The notes: generated by a model from the sequence alone, not told the origin. Positions 29,023 through 41,089 are shown, numbered from the stretch's first letter. The stretch is DNA of 64,000 bases from Gracilaria vermiculophylla (GCA_019155205.2 JAHNZQ020000308.1:1971927-2035926), one strand, 5' to 3'. A program made the numbers and translations.

Positions 29023-31593
29023 ATGCCTCTTCGTCGACTGCGCTTCGCACCGTCTTCCTCCGTGCGGCCTATCTTTTCCATTCTGCGCCCGGCCACAAGC
29101 GAATATGCTTCTGTTCTCTTGCTCGCCACTGATGAACAATTGTCGCTGTATCCACCGTCTGAGGGCTTCATTCCACCCCCGCTCAGCCCATCGAACCCCA
29201 TATGTGCCACCGCTCTCACACCGGATGCCTCCATCGCCATTGTAGCTCATTCCTCGGGCTATGTGTCGTTTCATTCTATCTTTGAAGAGCGTCCGTCTTC
29301 CACTATCACCCCATTCCGCGATGAACGAGTTGTGTCCTTTATCGCTGTTGATCCCTCAGCTCACTATGTCGCACTCGCGTCTTCCGATGGTCTCCTACAT
29401 GTTTATGCTGTCGAGAATCGATCTTTGACCCATGTCTTGAATGTGTCCTCTATGATAACTTCCATTACCTTTGCTCCAAACTCGCGATCTTTGTATGTCG
29501 GTGCAGAGGATGGCACAGTTTCTGTCTTCAATCTGACCAGCAAGTCGCGCAAGCCATCTTCTGTTCTTTCTCCGCACGTGGCGCGTATTAACTCTCTTGC
29601 GTTTGCAGACCATCGCTTGCTTTCAGTGTCGCAAGATAATGTGCTGGCCATTACTGATGTTAATCATCAGACCGCCAAGCCGATTTTACTCCGCGTTGAC
29701 GATTCTCTTGTCGACGTCATTTGCCTAGATCACTATGCGTTGACAGTGGGCGAAAAGGGCGTCATACGCGTTTGGAACACAAAAACAGCCCAAGAGCTTC
29801 GTCAGAGCGCTATTCAGTTGCCTTACATAGCTCAACAAACAGAGCACCCTGTCACAGTTACTTCCATGAGATTAATGGCCAAGCAAAAGATCGCCGTTGC
29901 GTTGTCGGACCACACGCTGCTTTTCGTACATGCAAATGACGTGAACAAGTTGGCAGTTGCAAGCGAGCTGCTGTGTGGAAATCTGGAGGAAATCTATGAC
30001 ATGCGGGCGATTGACCAAACCACTCTCGCTGTTGCGTCAAACTCGAATGCCATACATATTCTCCATTACGAAGACGAACAATGGCGGTGTCAAGCTCGAC
30101 TTCAACAGCATTCGGGAATTATTCTAGCTCTGGATGTCTTAACCGGCCAAAAAGCATTGCAGCAAGATGTCGCCGACGCATACTTGGCTTCGAGTGCCCG
30201 CGACAACGACGTTCGAGTGTGGCGTCGGTTGAAAAAGAAGTGGCAATGTTTTGCTCGTGGTGAGGGGCACACGGATGCTGTTGGAGCTGTGGCACTTTCT
30301 CCTCGCACAGCTTACGGTCAATTCTTTGTCGTGAGCGCAGCGTCTGATCGCACGATAAAGCTCTGGGATCTGGCTTCCGCGAAGAAAGTGGCCGACAAAA
30401 ATGCCGATGAAGGAGAGAGCGAGCTCGCCTTCGACGCAAGCTGCGCTGCAACTTCCCTCTCAGCGAAATGGACAGTTTTAGCGCACGATAAGGATATCAA
30501 TGCCGTTGCAGTGTCGCCTGATGGTCGCCTTATTGCATCTGGGTCGCAAGATCGCTCAGTCAAGTTGTGGGACTCATCGAATGGAACCGTTCACAGAAAA
30601 TGTCTTGGACATCGTCGGGGTGTGTGGGCGGTACAGTTTTCGTCAGTGGACAAGATTTTGGCTAGTTGCAGTGGTGACTCAACTGTGCGGTTATGGAATG
30701 TTGCAGATGGTTCTTGTTTAAGAAATTTGCAGGGTCATTTGTCTGGAGTGCTTAAAGCAAACTTTATTAGTTCGGGGACTCAGCTCGCTTCCGTCGGAGC
30801 TGATGGATTACTGAAAGTTTGGAACGTGAGGAGTGATGAGTGCTGTGCCACGCTGGATGCCCACGAAGACCGGATATGGGCCCTTGCTAACGTTGATGAC
30901 GGGGGAGAGCTTATCACTGGTGGCGCTGACGGCTTGATACAGGTCTGGAGGGACGTTACAAAAGAGACTAATGATGCTGAAATGAAGAAGAGAGGAGAGG
31001 AAGAGCTAATGAAACAAACTGTTCTCAATGCCGCTCGAGCTCGACGGTGGGAGGTAGCGGCAAGGGGTGCCCTGCAACTAGGTATGTCGGAGAAGCTGAA
31101 ATCAATATTTTCAGAGTTGGTCACCACAGTTGACAACCCGGATGCAGAGTTGATTCGAGTTGTTAAATCGCTAATGGAAGAGGAAGGCGAGTCTCAGTGG
31201 AGCTTGATACGAAAGTTGTTGCTTTGCTGTCGGGATTGGAATGCCAGTGGTGGTCCTAAAAGCGCCGCGATTGCTGCGTATGTCATGAAGGCGGTGTTTA
31301 GCTGCTGGGCGTGTGATGTTCTCTGCGATGCCTTTGGGGGTGAGGGAAGGGCCCTCATGGAAGCACTTTCAGCGCACGTTGATCGACATGAGGAACGAAT
31401 TGGAAAGGTTCTGACGAAGCTAGGATTGCTGGAGTTCACTCTTAACTGCATGCGAGGTCTGCCTCAAGGCCGAACGCAGACCGTAGGAAAACGAAAATCT
31501 GTCGGCACGGACATCAACAAAGCGATAGATCCGTCGATTATTGGTTCTGAACGAAAACGGAAAGCAAGAGATGCATTTTCTATGGAATATTAG
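29023..31593 (+). CDS. UTP13: UTP13/TBL3 WD40 protein of the SSU processome
   Basis: An 856-residue nucleolar protein of the UTP-B complex, which acts in 18S rRNA maturation. It has two WD40 propellers, the second clearest: INAVAVSPDGRLIASGSQDRS, read in parts as AVSPDGRLIASGSQD, VKLWDSS, GVWAVQF, ASCSGDSTVRLWNV and LASVGADGLLKVWNV. A C-terminal helical domain follows (about 660-805: ARARRWEVAARGAL, FSELVTTV, LLCCRDWN), typical of Utp13/TBL3, and then a basic tail with KRKS and ERKRKARD that may be a nuclear signal. Length agrees with the family. Single exon starting at ATG 29023; TGTAAAT follows the stop by about 25 bases. Confidence 0.9.
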   Translation: MPLRRLRFAPSSSVRPIFSILRPATSEYASVLLLATDEQLSLYPPSEGFIPPPLSPSNPICATALTPDASIAIVAHSSGYVSFHSIFEERPSSTITPFRDERVVSFIAVDPSAHYVALASSDGLLHVYAVENRSLTHVLNVSSMITSITFAPNSRSLYVGAEDGTVSVFNLTSKSRKPSSVLSPHVARINSLAFADHRLLSVSQDNVLAITDVNHQTAKPILLRVDDSLVDVICLDHYALTVGEKGVIRVWNTKTAQELRQSAIQLPYIAQQTEHPVTVTSMRLMAKQKIAVALSDHTLLFVHANDVNKLAVASELLCGNLEEIYDMRAIDQTTLAVASNSNAIHILHYEDEQWRCQARLQQHSGIILALDVLTGQKALQQDVADAYLASSARDNDVRVWRRLKKKWQCFARGEGHTDAVGAVALSPRTAYGQFFVVSAASDRTIKLWDLASAKKVADKNADEGESELAFDASCAATSLSAKWTVLAHDKDINAVAVSPDGRLIASGSQDRSVKLWDSSNGTVHRKCLGHRRGVWAVQFSSVDKILASCSGDSTVRLWNVADGSCLRNLQGHLSGVLKANFISSGTQLASVGADGLLKVWNVRSDECCATLDAHEDRIWALANVDDGGELITGGADGLIQVWRDVTKETNDAEMKKRGEEELMKQTVLNAARARRWEVAARGALQLGMSEKLKSIFSELVTTVDNPDAELIRVVKSLMEEEGESQWSLIRKLLLCCRDWNASGGPKSAAIAAYVMKAVFSCWACDVLCDAFGGEGRALMEALSAHVDRHEERIGKVLTKLGLLEFTLNCMRGLPQGRTQTVGKRKSVGTDINKAIDPSIIGSERKRKARDAFSMEY

Positions 31594-34500
31594 GAAACAT
31601 TTTGTGAAAGTTAGTATGTAAATTATCATATCTCTTCTTTCATCATTTTCTTAACGTATCGAAGCCATGGGTTGCTCTGTCTTTGTAGATGGCTCTCACT
31701 TCTCAGGACTTTCCTAAACTACACCTTTATGTATGTACAAGCTCTCGAATGTGGCAATGGGTAGCTTACAGAGTTGACCCCGTGGTACCACGTAGGGTAG
31801 ACAACCCCGCCTCCGTTCCTGAGCATCTTTGCTGCACATAAAACTCCTTCTATTGTAGCACTTCATTTCAAACGACAATAATCACAAGAGTTTCGGACTT
31901 TTTGAAGAAAACGAACCGGAAGCTGTAGTTTTCGTGATACGACAAATCATATGACAAAAACGAGAGGATGAATACATCTTCGTTTGCAAAGATAATCGAG
32001 CCAGTGTACGAAGCAGTTCTGGTTACAACTGTTCTCCACCCTGCAGCGTCGCAAAACTTGAAGAACACATCCGGGTGCAATCAGGCTTGAATGAGCTCTT
32101 CTTTTCCTGTCTCAATTGTTTGATTGCTTCCCGCAAATAGTTGACGATTTTCTGCTGAACTAAGGCCACTGATCAACTTCGTGCCAGCAGCATTTGTTCT
32201 GGAAATGGGATAAACATAAACCTTTTCTCTTCTACCTTTGGTCGTGATTTTTGCTCTCTTGCAATAAAAAAAAGCTTTTGGATCGTCAACAGAATACTTC
32301 GACATCCCCGAAAGTACTCAGTGGCTACTGTTTGCAAATGAAAATACCAGCTACGTGACCGTATCTCTCGTTTATCAGCGTCCGTGATAAACGAACTTGT
32401 TCCTTTCCAACACATTTACATTAATGGTGAGGAACAGTGAAGCTCGTAAATAGGAGCAAGACCTACAAAGATAATATTGATTGCCACGAATCAGTACTAC
32501 TCTCTGAAACGGCTCGATAGCTTAGGTGATTCGTTGTGCGATGGCTACAATGAACCCATATAAGGTCTATCAGTACAAGTCATGACCAAGTACCACGCTA
32601 TATGTTTCCGCTACTGCTGACGTCGTCCTGTTTCATGCCCTATGGTATTGCACCCGTTCAGTGGCTTCGATAGGTGCTTTGTTCTTCAATGCAAGTGCGC
32701 AATGATCAGCACTTCTAGCCCGCTTTAAACTCTGATGTGGTTTCCCCTGAGAGGAGTCTCCGATCTACTGAAGTACGAGTTCATCCAATATAAACGCCCT
32801 TTGTTCTTTTTCAACCCCCTCATCTTTCAATGCTACTTGAAACAATGTTAGAGGAGATAGATACAATTTACGGCTGGCAGTTCGATATCTTCTCCCCCCC
32901 CCCTGAAGGCGTAGGGCCGCCTGCGAGGCCAATTTAAGGGGTGAAGGCTGGCGTCGGCACGGCGTCAGTGCTCCTTCCAGCTTCCTGAGCCTCAACCCTC
33001 TCCCGCCTTTTTGGGAGAGTGGCGCAATTCAAATAATGTACCCAAACAGTTCCAAATGGGCACATTCGCCACGCAACTTTCCTTGCTTGTACGCCTACCC
33101 CCGACTGCTCATCAGACCTGTCGAACATGTAAGTTGCACTACTCGGAGCAGTGTTCCGTTTTGGTTTTTCGACCTAGCATTGTACCGCTACTTGTCTTCA
33201 TGTATCACTGTGATATGGCTTTGATCGTTTTATTATACCAACTAAGAACTTTGCCATGATACGTGAGATAACCACGATCATATAATCAGTACCCGACTCA
33301 GGATGTTGTTAAACGCGCCTCGGCGATCGGCGCGCCATGCACCTTCCTCAACTCGGGAAGTTGTGAAACTCTTATGGCCGATCAATGCACCGCCCGCCTC
33401 TCCAGACTCGGTATGTAGCCAAAGTCGGCCAGGGATCGACGGTATTCCGCTTCGGGCTCACAATTGCAACGACTGGAATGAAACCCACCAGACTATGTTC
33501 ATTTGACCGGTCGATCACTCTCTTTTCCCGATGCAGAATCCAGAAGCTCCATCCTTCGCATACTTCTTGTTTCTACAATGGCCTTTCGGACTGTTTCGCC
33601 ACTCTCTCTGAAACACCCTCACTTCGAGAAGCGCCAGACATTGTCCTCCTCTATTGTACCGGTAGAAGTGCCCGACAGTGTTCTCTCTTGCACTCGTAGA
33701 AGGGGCCGACAGTGTCCTTTGATGCAGCCATTGTACTCGTAGAAGCGGCCGACAGTGTCTTTTTTTGCACCCGTTGTACTCGTAGAAGCGGCAGACAGTG
33801 TTCTCTATTGCACCCGTTGCACCAATCCCCGACACGGATCTGGGAGCGATGTCGCAATAAGGCCCGTGTCTATCTGCGAGATAGCAGTAGGCTTGGAATT
33901 TTTGATCAGAAGATGACTCTAATTCCGTTCCATTGAATTCTTCGTATCCTGTATAAACTCTATCCGAGACATGAGGCGATCAACGGTTGTTTTCCAGGGG
34001 GTTTCCCGGAGAGACAAGGATAAAATCGATGAAAATTGAACAGTTGCAGGCTAATTATCTTCTTTTTGATGTTGCCGACGATATAAGGGTTGGAAGAAGA
34101 GAACGAAATCATGATCTATTTGTTGTTTAATGTGGTAAATGAAAATAATTCCTCATCGTAGTGTGCTTTACAGCTTATGAGTTATGTAAAGGGAGACGAA
34201 GATGCACAAACATGAGGGCTGAGAGAAGGAAAGCGATGGTCATCGTCAAGATAATGTTCATGCTGAAGAGCGTACTTCTGCGATCTTACGTATTCTATGC
34301 TTCATCAAAAAGTAGCGCAATCACCCTAACATGGGAGAACTCTCTTGAGGGTAGCATAGATATCAATGAAAGTGTTATTGGTAATTCATGTTTTAGGGGA
34401 CCTTAGGGCACAAGCAATCCGCCTTCACATGGTTTACCTTACTTCCCACCTTTAGGAAGCGAAACTGATCTGGGATCAGGTCTCCAACGGAGACCAGCAC

Positions 34501-37463
34501 ATTTCAGGTTAATGAAGTATACTGGTGACGGGGAATTGAGTGAGCGCCGGAATTTATCGGTTTGTGATATCATCAGGAAGTGGGCTGAAAGAGTACTGGT
34601 CTTTCTGGCGAGAGAGCGGCTCTCTGAACTGAGACGCTCTGCGTCAAGTAGGAATTAGACTTACGTACCCATAACAGAGAGATAGTGTGTGTGGACCTTA
34701 CAATGTACGAGAAACAGACGAAACGTTCACAACAAAGGAAAAGATTATTATCTTCTACACGTTTCTCAACTGAACATTATTTGTTTTTTCTATTTCGAGC
34801 AATGGATGAAAATATAGTGGAGGTCTCATTTGCAAAGCCCTCCACTTCGTGAACTATCCAGGCATGGATCGTAGTTGATGGTTTTGCATTTGATAATCAG
34901 TCTGAAGAATGCAATCACGATCGTATGGGCACCTTTGAGATTGCAATTTGATGGGCTGCACAAAATCCCCTCACCCATCACCAAAATGCTCAAATCAATT
35001 GATGGGAAACCAAAAATCGAATCATCAAAATAAATTACCATTGTCAGTATAACAGGTTGAGCGGTTGTCTTCCTTATCCAGCAATATGTCGACGGACAAT
35101 TTTATGAGAACTACGCCGCAAATGTTCAAAGTTAATATTTTCGTACGCACTAACAAACGTTTTTAGGATGTTAGTATAGTTCAGAAAGCGTTAAGATTAA
35201 TCAAAAATGAATAAGAAGAAGTCTTTGGGGTTATTGAGAGTTTGTAAGATGCTGAAGGTGCCTTGTGCTGAATGTGTCTTCGAAGTATACAACTATTGTG
35301 ATGATTTTGTATATTTGAACTAGTAATTGCTTTAGTTGAACAATAAGCGTAGTGTAGAAATTAGACTTTCGTACCCACAATAGAGAGCAAGTTGAACAAA
35401 ATATCGCAAGCAGATGTCAACTTTTTTTTGCTTCAAAAGATTGCAATCTTGTAGGAACCATCCACGAAAGAATGTAATCTGATGAGCAATTCATGTAAGC
35501 GATGGTCATCAGATAGGGGATATATGACGTTGCAATGGGATGGAAGATTCCAAAAGGATTGCAATGAGGACCCCATCAGATTAGTTCCATCCTTGAAAGT
35601 ACCTTGTACTAGTCAAGATTGTTTTCGAGAGGGGCTCATCAGTCGCCGAGGGGTATTTGATGAAATGAGAACAAATAGAAGATTTTGAAAGTAGTGGAGG
35701 CTAGTTGTTTTACAAGACTGCGGGACAAATACTCTCAAAACCAACAAGAAAACGAAGTGCGATATGCCAGAAGAGAGACAGTTTGTCTGTGAGCACCGTG
35801 TCCAAGTGTCTCCTGAATCGTACGCCCACTTCAGAGCGAGAGTTGTTCTTTTCATTTCCGCATTGCAGAGTGCAAAGTACTTTGGCAGTCATGTAATCAC
35901 ATCATGACCCGGGACGTTGATATTCTTTCGCGGCGAGAATAACAATATCCCGGCGAGAATCTCGCCCCAGCGATTAGCGCAGCGACTGCCGCTTCACGCT
36001 GATGAATTTGTTGCACTCGCGTGGGCGTCCGGCCCACCGTGTGCCTTTCAGCACTCAAAATGTCGCCAAACTCGCTTGGCCTGCTTGGCAATTGCCATCA
36101 TGGTCTTGGATCATTCTTCGCGAGTACACCGCTGTCAAGCTGACATGCAGGAAGCACGCCTTCGTCCCGAATTCACGAACTGGTCCACATCCTTGTCGCT
36201 TTTTTTATCAGTTTGCATTTCAGATTTTGGAACACGACGTCCAACATCAAGACATTGCAATTGGCCGCAGACATATTTAAGCATCGGCCAGTGCTGTGAT
36301 GCCGAGATTTTTGATCTTCACACCGAAAAAGACTTTGTGACAACATGTTCTTGAACTCTTGATCCTCGTACTCAAAACTTCTGCGTTGGCCCTTCAACCT
36401 AAAAAAAGAAGCACACATGTTCGCTTTCGTCCCGAGTCTCGTGGGCACGGGGAAAGGTCGCGGGCTATAGGTCGAAGATTATAAAGTTACACACAGCCTC
36501 CTACGATACTCTTCAGATCTCTCGTGGCTTTTTTCTTGTTTCAATGGCAAGCAAATGATGACAATCCCCCGGGATTCTGCACCAGCGCTACTTGTTTGGA
36601 GACAAGAACACACTTGTTGTTGGCTCAAATTTGTGAATGGCTTTTTGAGTTGTTTGTTCCCAAAACTTCAACATTATTACATCCCAATGTCGTGATTTAA
36701 CAGTCATGATTCAATTCGAGAGAGAATGAATGAGCCAAGCAGAGTAAAAAAAGGCTGTGTACGGTAGCGAATGGGGGTTGGGGGGGGGGGAAGAAAAACG
36801 GTATTGGGGTAGCAGTGGAGGGTTCCCCAAAGCTAAAAAAAAAAAAAGGACAAACCGCGGCTCTTCGCCTTCAACGCGACAATCACTAACAAATTCTTGT
36901 AGAAGCTGTCAAGGACTTCTCCCACCCCTAGAGAGTTTGTTCCGACAAAGAACAAGCTGTGTCCGCCAACGCGCGCGAGCATGAACCAGTAAATCGCAGC
37001 AGCCAGCCTCGATGAGAACAATTATTAGAACAGTTGACGACAAAGTGGAGAGTCGGGCCTATGTTGCGAATGCACTTTTCGTCGGATAACATGCAAGGGG
37101 CACAATTCTCCATCAGCTGACATCGCCCGGCCCATAGGGTGTGGAAAGCTTTACATATCAGCGCAAGAACACGTGCTGTTCTATCGACAAAATTGCTGGC
37201 GAATATGAGCCATGTACCCGAGGGAATATTCCAGGTGACCTCACGGGGGATGCAGAACGGCCCAATTCCTGTACAAGCCAACGATTTCCTGAAGCGCGCC
37301 GAAGTTAGTGCCTCAGTTTTACTCTAGACTAACACGCGCACTCGGAAGTTAAGTGCCTCGCTGCTCCGACTAGTGTCTATAGAGCCATAGATAGGACCAT
37401 GGCAAAAGATCAACACAAACAAAACGCACAATTCTGAAGAGAGAGGCAAAAAGTCGGCGACAA
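31594..37463. other. Gene-free AT-rich stretch of about 5.9 kb
   Basis: No gene was recognised on either strand. Longest frames (up to about 145 codons, such as 35917-36354) lack domains and show no clear promoter. Features seen are a degenerate five-unit tandem repeat at 33621-33820, two similar 35-base segments near 34645 and 35352, a G11 run at 36780-36790 and an A12 run near 36836. The stretch could hold decayed mobile elements or noncoding RNA, but no terminal repeats or reverse-transcriptase motifs were found. Confidence 0.6.
33621..33820. repeat. Degenerate tandem repeat, five units of 34-43 bp
   Basis: Units share AGAAGCGGC-CGACAGTGT-type cores, with AGAA starting at 33627, 33664, 33698, 33741 and 33784. 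The last two units are nearly identical and 43 bases apart, with GTACTCGTAGAAGCGGC in both. No gene lies nearby. Confidence 0.8.
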
Positions 37464-39368
37464 TCATCTTTTCTTGTTGCTCCAAAACCACGGGTTTGAA
37501 AGACCCTCCGCCCGCTCCCTTTCCGCCATATCTGCCGTGTCCTTCATGAGGCGGTGCATACCGATTACGCTTCGAAACTCGAAACTGACCGGGTCGGGAC
37601 CTTCGTCCGGGAACACGAGTTCGGCCGCACTGGCAGTTGTTTCAAATTGCGCCACATCTTTCCGAGGCGCAGTTCCGGATGATGCGGAGTCAGTTGCAGC
37701 GCTACTGCTCCCCGTCTTCACAGTGGACGCAGAACTCAGTCTTGATATTACGGTGCCGGTTTTGTCAAGGTTGCTGCTTGTGCCTCCTTGCCTCTCTTCC
37801 GTGTGCAAGTTTGGCAGGCGGAGGCGTTCGGGTGCAATGCACACGGATGACACATTAAACTCAAAGCGCATTGTGCTCCTTGGCGCTCGTGATGCCGGCG
37901 TGCCCGGCGTGCACCTAACCAGCCGATTGCAGAACATAAACGCCTGAACCACACTTCGGAACTTGGCTAAGAGATCACCGCCAAACAACTCCTTCTTCAT
38001 CATGGTCGCAAAGCGCCGGTCCAACTCGCTGTGGTCATTGAGGTGCATTTCAAACCACGGGTGCAAAAGAACCGTGGTTGCAGTAGGTCGCTTCCGCCGA
38101 TCGACGTTGAGCAAAGCTCTGATGAGCGACACGGCTTGAGGCGATATCCTGTCGGACACGTCTAGCGGGAACTGGACGGACCCGCTGCGGGCCTTCTTGA
38201 ATACGTCCGGGGGGTACTGTCCCTCGAACGGAAGCTCGTTGAGAAGCAGGTTGTACAACGTGACACCCGCAGCCCACATGTCAACCTCGGTGCCGAAAAC
38301 AACGCGGCGCTCCCCCTTGGCGGTGAAAGACATGAGAGAGGCCTCCGGTGCGAGGAATTCCGGGGTGCCCACAACTTGGGCACCGGAATCGGGGTCGTCG
38401 AGGAAGCAGGCGAGGCTGAAGTCCGAGAGCTTGGCGGTGTGCGCCCACTCGTACTCGTTTGTGAGGTCCAGGAAGAGGTTCTCCGGCTTGACGTTGCGAT
38501 GGACAATGTCGCGCGAGTGCAAAAAGGCCAGTGCAGCGAACAGACGGTGCATGATGACGAGGGCATGCGGCTCCGAGATGGGCATGTTGAACTGGTTCAT
38601 GCGTCTGTCGATGGAGCCGCCGGGCATGAGCTCCATGACGACGAACAGGTCGAGTGGGGATTCGAATATGTCGAGCGTTTGCACTATACAGGGGTGGCGC
38701 ACCGACATGCGCATCATGACCTCGCGCTCCGCAAACTCGCGATCGGTGAAACGGGCGTTGTCTTTGTTGATGACCTTGACAGCGGCGTGGTCGCCGGTAC
38801 AGGTGTCAAAGGCGAAGACGACTTTGGAGGCGCGGCCGGTGCCCAGCTGCTTGTGGGGCAGGAGCTTGTAAAACTGGTCGATGGATCTGGTGGCGTACTC
38901 GAAGGCGGCCTTGAAGCAGCGCATGTCACTCTCTGAGCCGAAGAGAAAGGTGAGGCGGTGGGCCTTTGTGCGGAGCTGACATTCCATGCGGGCGGGCACG
39001 AGCGTGGCGGTTGCGCCGACGAGTTGGACGGAGAGCTGGGCAGACGAGGAGTGTCTGGTGATCTGGGTGGAGGCTATGGAGAGGACGCACGAGTGCAGGA
39101 TGAGCCAGCGGCGGGTGGAGCGCGAGAGTATGCCATACTTGACGAGGGCCCAGCCTGCGAAAGAACGGATGGGCCCAGAGAGGACGGCGACCGGGGACTT
39201 GGGAAGCACCTTGGGTGCGGCTGACGATGATGGGTTGAAGGAGGCGGAGGAGAACGGGAGAGACTCATGATAGCTTGAGAAGCGTTCGTCTTGGGTGGGG
39301 CGATCAGACCCGAAGCGGTCGGAAGTGGCGCTGTAGCGGCGGTCGTACGAAAGCGAAGGGGAATCCAT
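37464..39368 (-). CDS. PH domain plus kinase-like domain, predicted pseudokinase
   Basis: A 634-residue protein. Residues about 70-165 resemble a PH domain (GPIRSFAGWALVKYG, RRWLILHSCVLSI, MRCFKAAFEYA), suggesting phosphoinositide or membrane binding. The kinase-like domain (about 168-440) keeps the ATP-site Lys (AAVKVINKD, K198), GTPEFLAPEA and the C-lobe, but the catalytic loop reads HRNVKPEN (N292 for the catalytic Asp) and DFG is DFS (316-318). Loss of the HRD Asp normally removes phosphotransfer, so a scaffold or allosteric role is inferred. The C-terminal 190 residues are Ser/Thr-rich. ATG 39368 is chosen; upstream is the poly-C leader, with a TATA box 650 bases away. Confidence 0.85.
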   Translation of the reverse strand: MDSPSLSYDRRYSATSDRFGSDRPTQDERFSSYHESLPFSSASFNPSSSAAPKVLPKSPVAVLSGPIRSFAGWALVKYGILSRSTRRWLILHSCVLSIASTQITRHSSSAQLSVQLVGATATLVPARMECQLRTKAHRLTFLFGSESDMRCFKAAFEYATRSIDQFYKLLPHKQLGTGRASKVVFAFDTCTGDHAAVKVINKDNARFTDREFAEREVMMRMSVRHPCIVQTLDIFESPLDLFVVMELMPGGSIDRRMNQFNMPISEPHALVIMHRLFAALAFLHSRDIVHRNVKPENLFLDLTNEYEWAHTAKLSDFSLACFLDDPDSGAQVVGTPEFLAPEASLMSFTAKGERRVVFGTEVDMWAAGVTLYNLLLNELPFEGQYPPDVFKKARSGSVQFPLDVSDRISPQAVSLIRALLNVDRRKRPTATTVLLHPWFEMHLNDHSELDRRFATMMKKELFGGDLLAKFRSVVQAFMFCNRLVRCTPGTPASRAPRSTMRFEFNVSSVCIAPERLRLPNLHTEERQGGTSSNLDKTGTVISRLSSASTVKTGSSSAATDSASSGTAPRKDVAQFETTASAAELVFPDEGPDPVSFEFRSVIGMHRLMKDTADMAERERAEGLSNPWFWSNKKR

Positions 39369-40013
39369 GAGAGCGAGGGCGGGGGCCAAAAGGGGGGGGG
39401 CGCGAGCACGGAGGGAGGAGCGCGGGGCGAGCGGGACGTGGGGACGAAACAAAACACGAGGCGCGGGCGAAGGGGGAGAGGCAAGAGCAGAGAGTAGCGA
39501 GAAGCGGCGGGTGAGGTACAAGTGCGGCAAAGGCGGGAGACAAATGGACGGGGTGTTTCGGTGGAGGGTGGGAGGGGCGGATGTTTGGTGGATGATGGAT
39601 GGAGGCGCAAGAAAAGAGCAAGTGCAAGGGTGGCGGTGGGTGCAGATGGGCGAAGGGAATGAAACGGAGGGGAGTGATTTTGCCGGGGGGCGGGGCGAGT
39701 CTCGAGAGCGGAGGCTACGAAGGCAGTGGGCAAAACGATAGGGGGAGCGGGATCGAAAGCGAGACGCGAGAGCGGGAGGTTGTGGTGCGTCACAGACGCC
39801 AACGTGTGGACAGAGAAGGCACGGTGGCACGAAGTGGACCAGGCGCAGGGGGGGGAGGCGATGCGGTGGGGGCGGGGGTGCGATGGACGCGGTGAACGCG
39901 TGGAGACGGGGGGGTGAGTACAGGGGGGGGGGGCGAGGCGGTAAGGCGGCGACGCAGCGGGGCAGGGGAGAGCGCGGCGCCGGCGGCGCGGGCGGGCGGT
40001 GGGTGCGGGAGGC

Positions 40014-40019
40014 TTTATA
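40014..40019 (-). promoter_or_regulatory. TATA box of the pseudokinase gene
   Basis: TATAAA on the minus strand, isolated in GC-rich DNA, followed about 80 bases downstream by a C11 run on the same sense strand. The implied leader to ATG 39368 is about 600 bases. Confidence 0.6.
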
Positions 40020-40627
40020 AGCAATGGGATTCGGGCGCACGAATGGCGCGCGACGGCGGCGGCGCGGCGCGGCGCGGCGCTAAGCAGCAGCAACGCAGAG
40101 ATGCGGGCGTCGAGCGGCGGCGCAGCCTCGCCAGTGCGCGTGGCCTCGCGGCCGATGGGACAGCGCGTGCGCCGCGCGCGCGCGGCGGTTGGCGGCCAAT
40201 GGGCGGCGCGCTGCGCGCGCGGCGCGCAGCGTGCGGCGTCTCACACGGTGGGCGCGGCCAATGGCGGCGGCGGCGGCAGCGGCGGCGGCGGCGTCGGAAG
40301 CGTCGGAGGCGGCGGCGGCAGCGGGCGGCGGAAGCGGCGGCGGCAGCGGCGGCGGCGCCAAACTGCTGCTGCGGCCGCGGCGTGCGGGCGCGTGTGCGCG
40401 TGTAGCGCGCGGGCGCGCAGCACGCGCGCGGGTGCGCGCCGCGGAGGCGCCTGCCGGCGCGCGGCCGGCGCGGCGCAGCAGAGGCGCGGCGCAATTCAAA
40501 AACGTTTTACGCGGCGGCGCGCGCCGCTTGCCGCCGCCGCCGCCCCCCTCGGCTGCAGCGCTCAACAACGTGTGCGGCGGCGGCGGCGGCGGCGGCGCGC
40601 GGCGGCGGCGGCGGCGGCGCAGCGGCG

Positions 40628-40735
40628 GCGGCGCCTCAGCGGCGGCGGCGGCGCAGCGGCGGCGGCGGCGGCGCGGCGGCGGCGGCGCCTCAGCGGCGGC
40701 GGCGGCGCAGCGGCGGCGGCGGCGGCGCGGCGCAA
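40628..40735 (+). repeat. 54-bp duplication of GCCTCAGC-plus-(CGG)n sequence
   Basis: GCCTCAGC recurs at 40633 and 40687, each followed by the same arrangement of CGG triplets and GCAGC. It is a tandem duplication inside the GC island. Confidence 0.75.
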
Positions 40736-41051
40736 GCTTTGGTCTGCGCGGCGCATCGCGCGCGCGGCGCGCACACGTGCGCCGCGTGTTCTCGCGAGAG
40801 ACCCGTCGCCGCGCGGCCGCTTTGTTGGAACGCCTCGACGGCGCGCCGCCGCACCGTCCGTCGCGCCGCAGCGCGCCGAGCACGCAGCCGGCGCGTCACA
40901 CGCGCGTTGTGCACGCAACTCAACTGCGCTGCTTGGCCGCTGTCATTTGCTCCGCGCTGCAAGTCGTCCTCCGCTGTAACTTGCCTCCCAACGCTCTTCA
41001 TACCGCGCACCTACCGCGTCCCTGCCTTGCTGCTTGCCGCCGCCGCCGCCG

Positions 41052-41089
<38 letters not shown>
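41052..41089 (+). repeat. C38 homopolymer in the zinc-finger gene leader
   Basis: Thirty-eight C in a row, ending 35 bases before the ATG at 41125. The 80 bases before it are nearly repeated right after the assembly gap. Confidence 0.9.

Noticed and set aside
33303..33506. Possible retrotransposon remnant in the gene desert
   Set aside because: No reverse transcriptase, integrase or protease motif, and no terminal repeats, could be recognised.
35917..36354. 145-codon + strand frame in the gene desert
   Set aside because: No domain or homology pattern and overlapping frames of similar quality. Probably chance.
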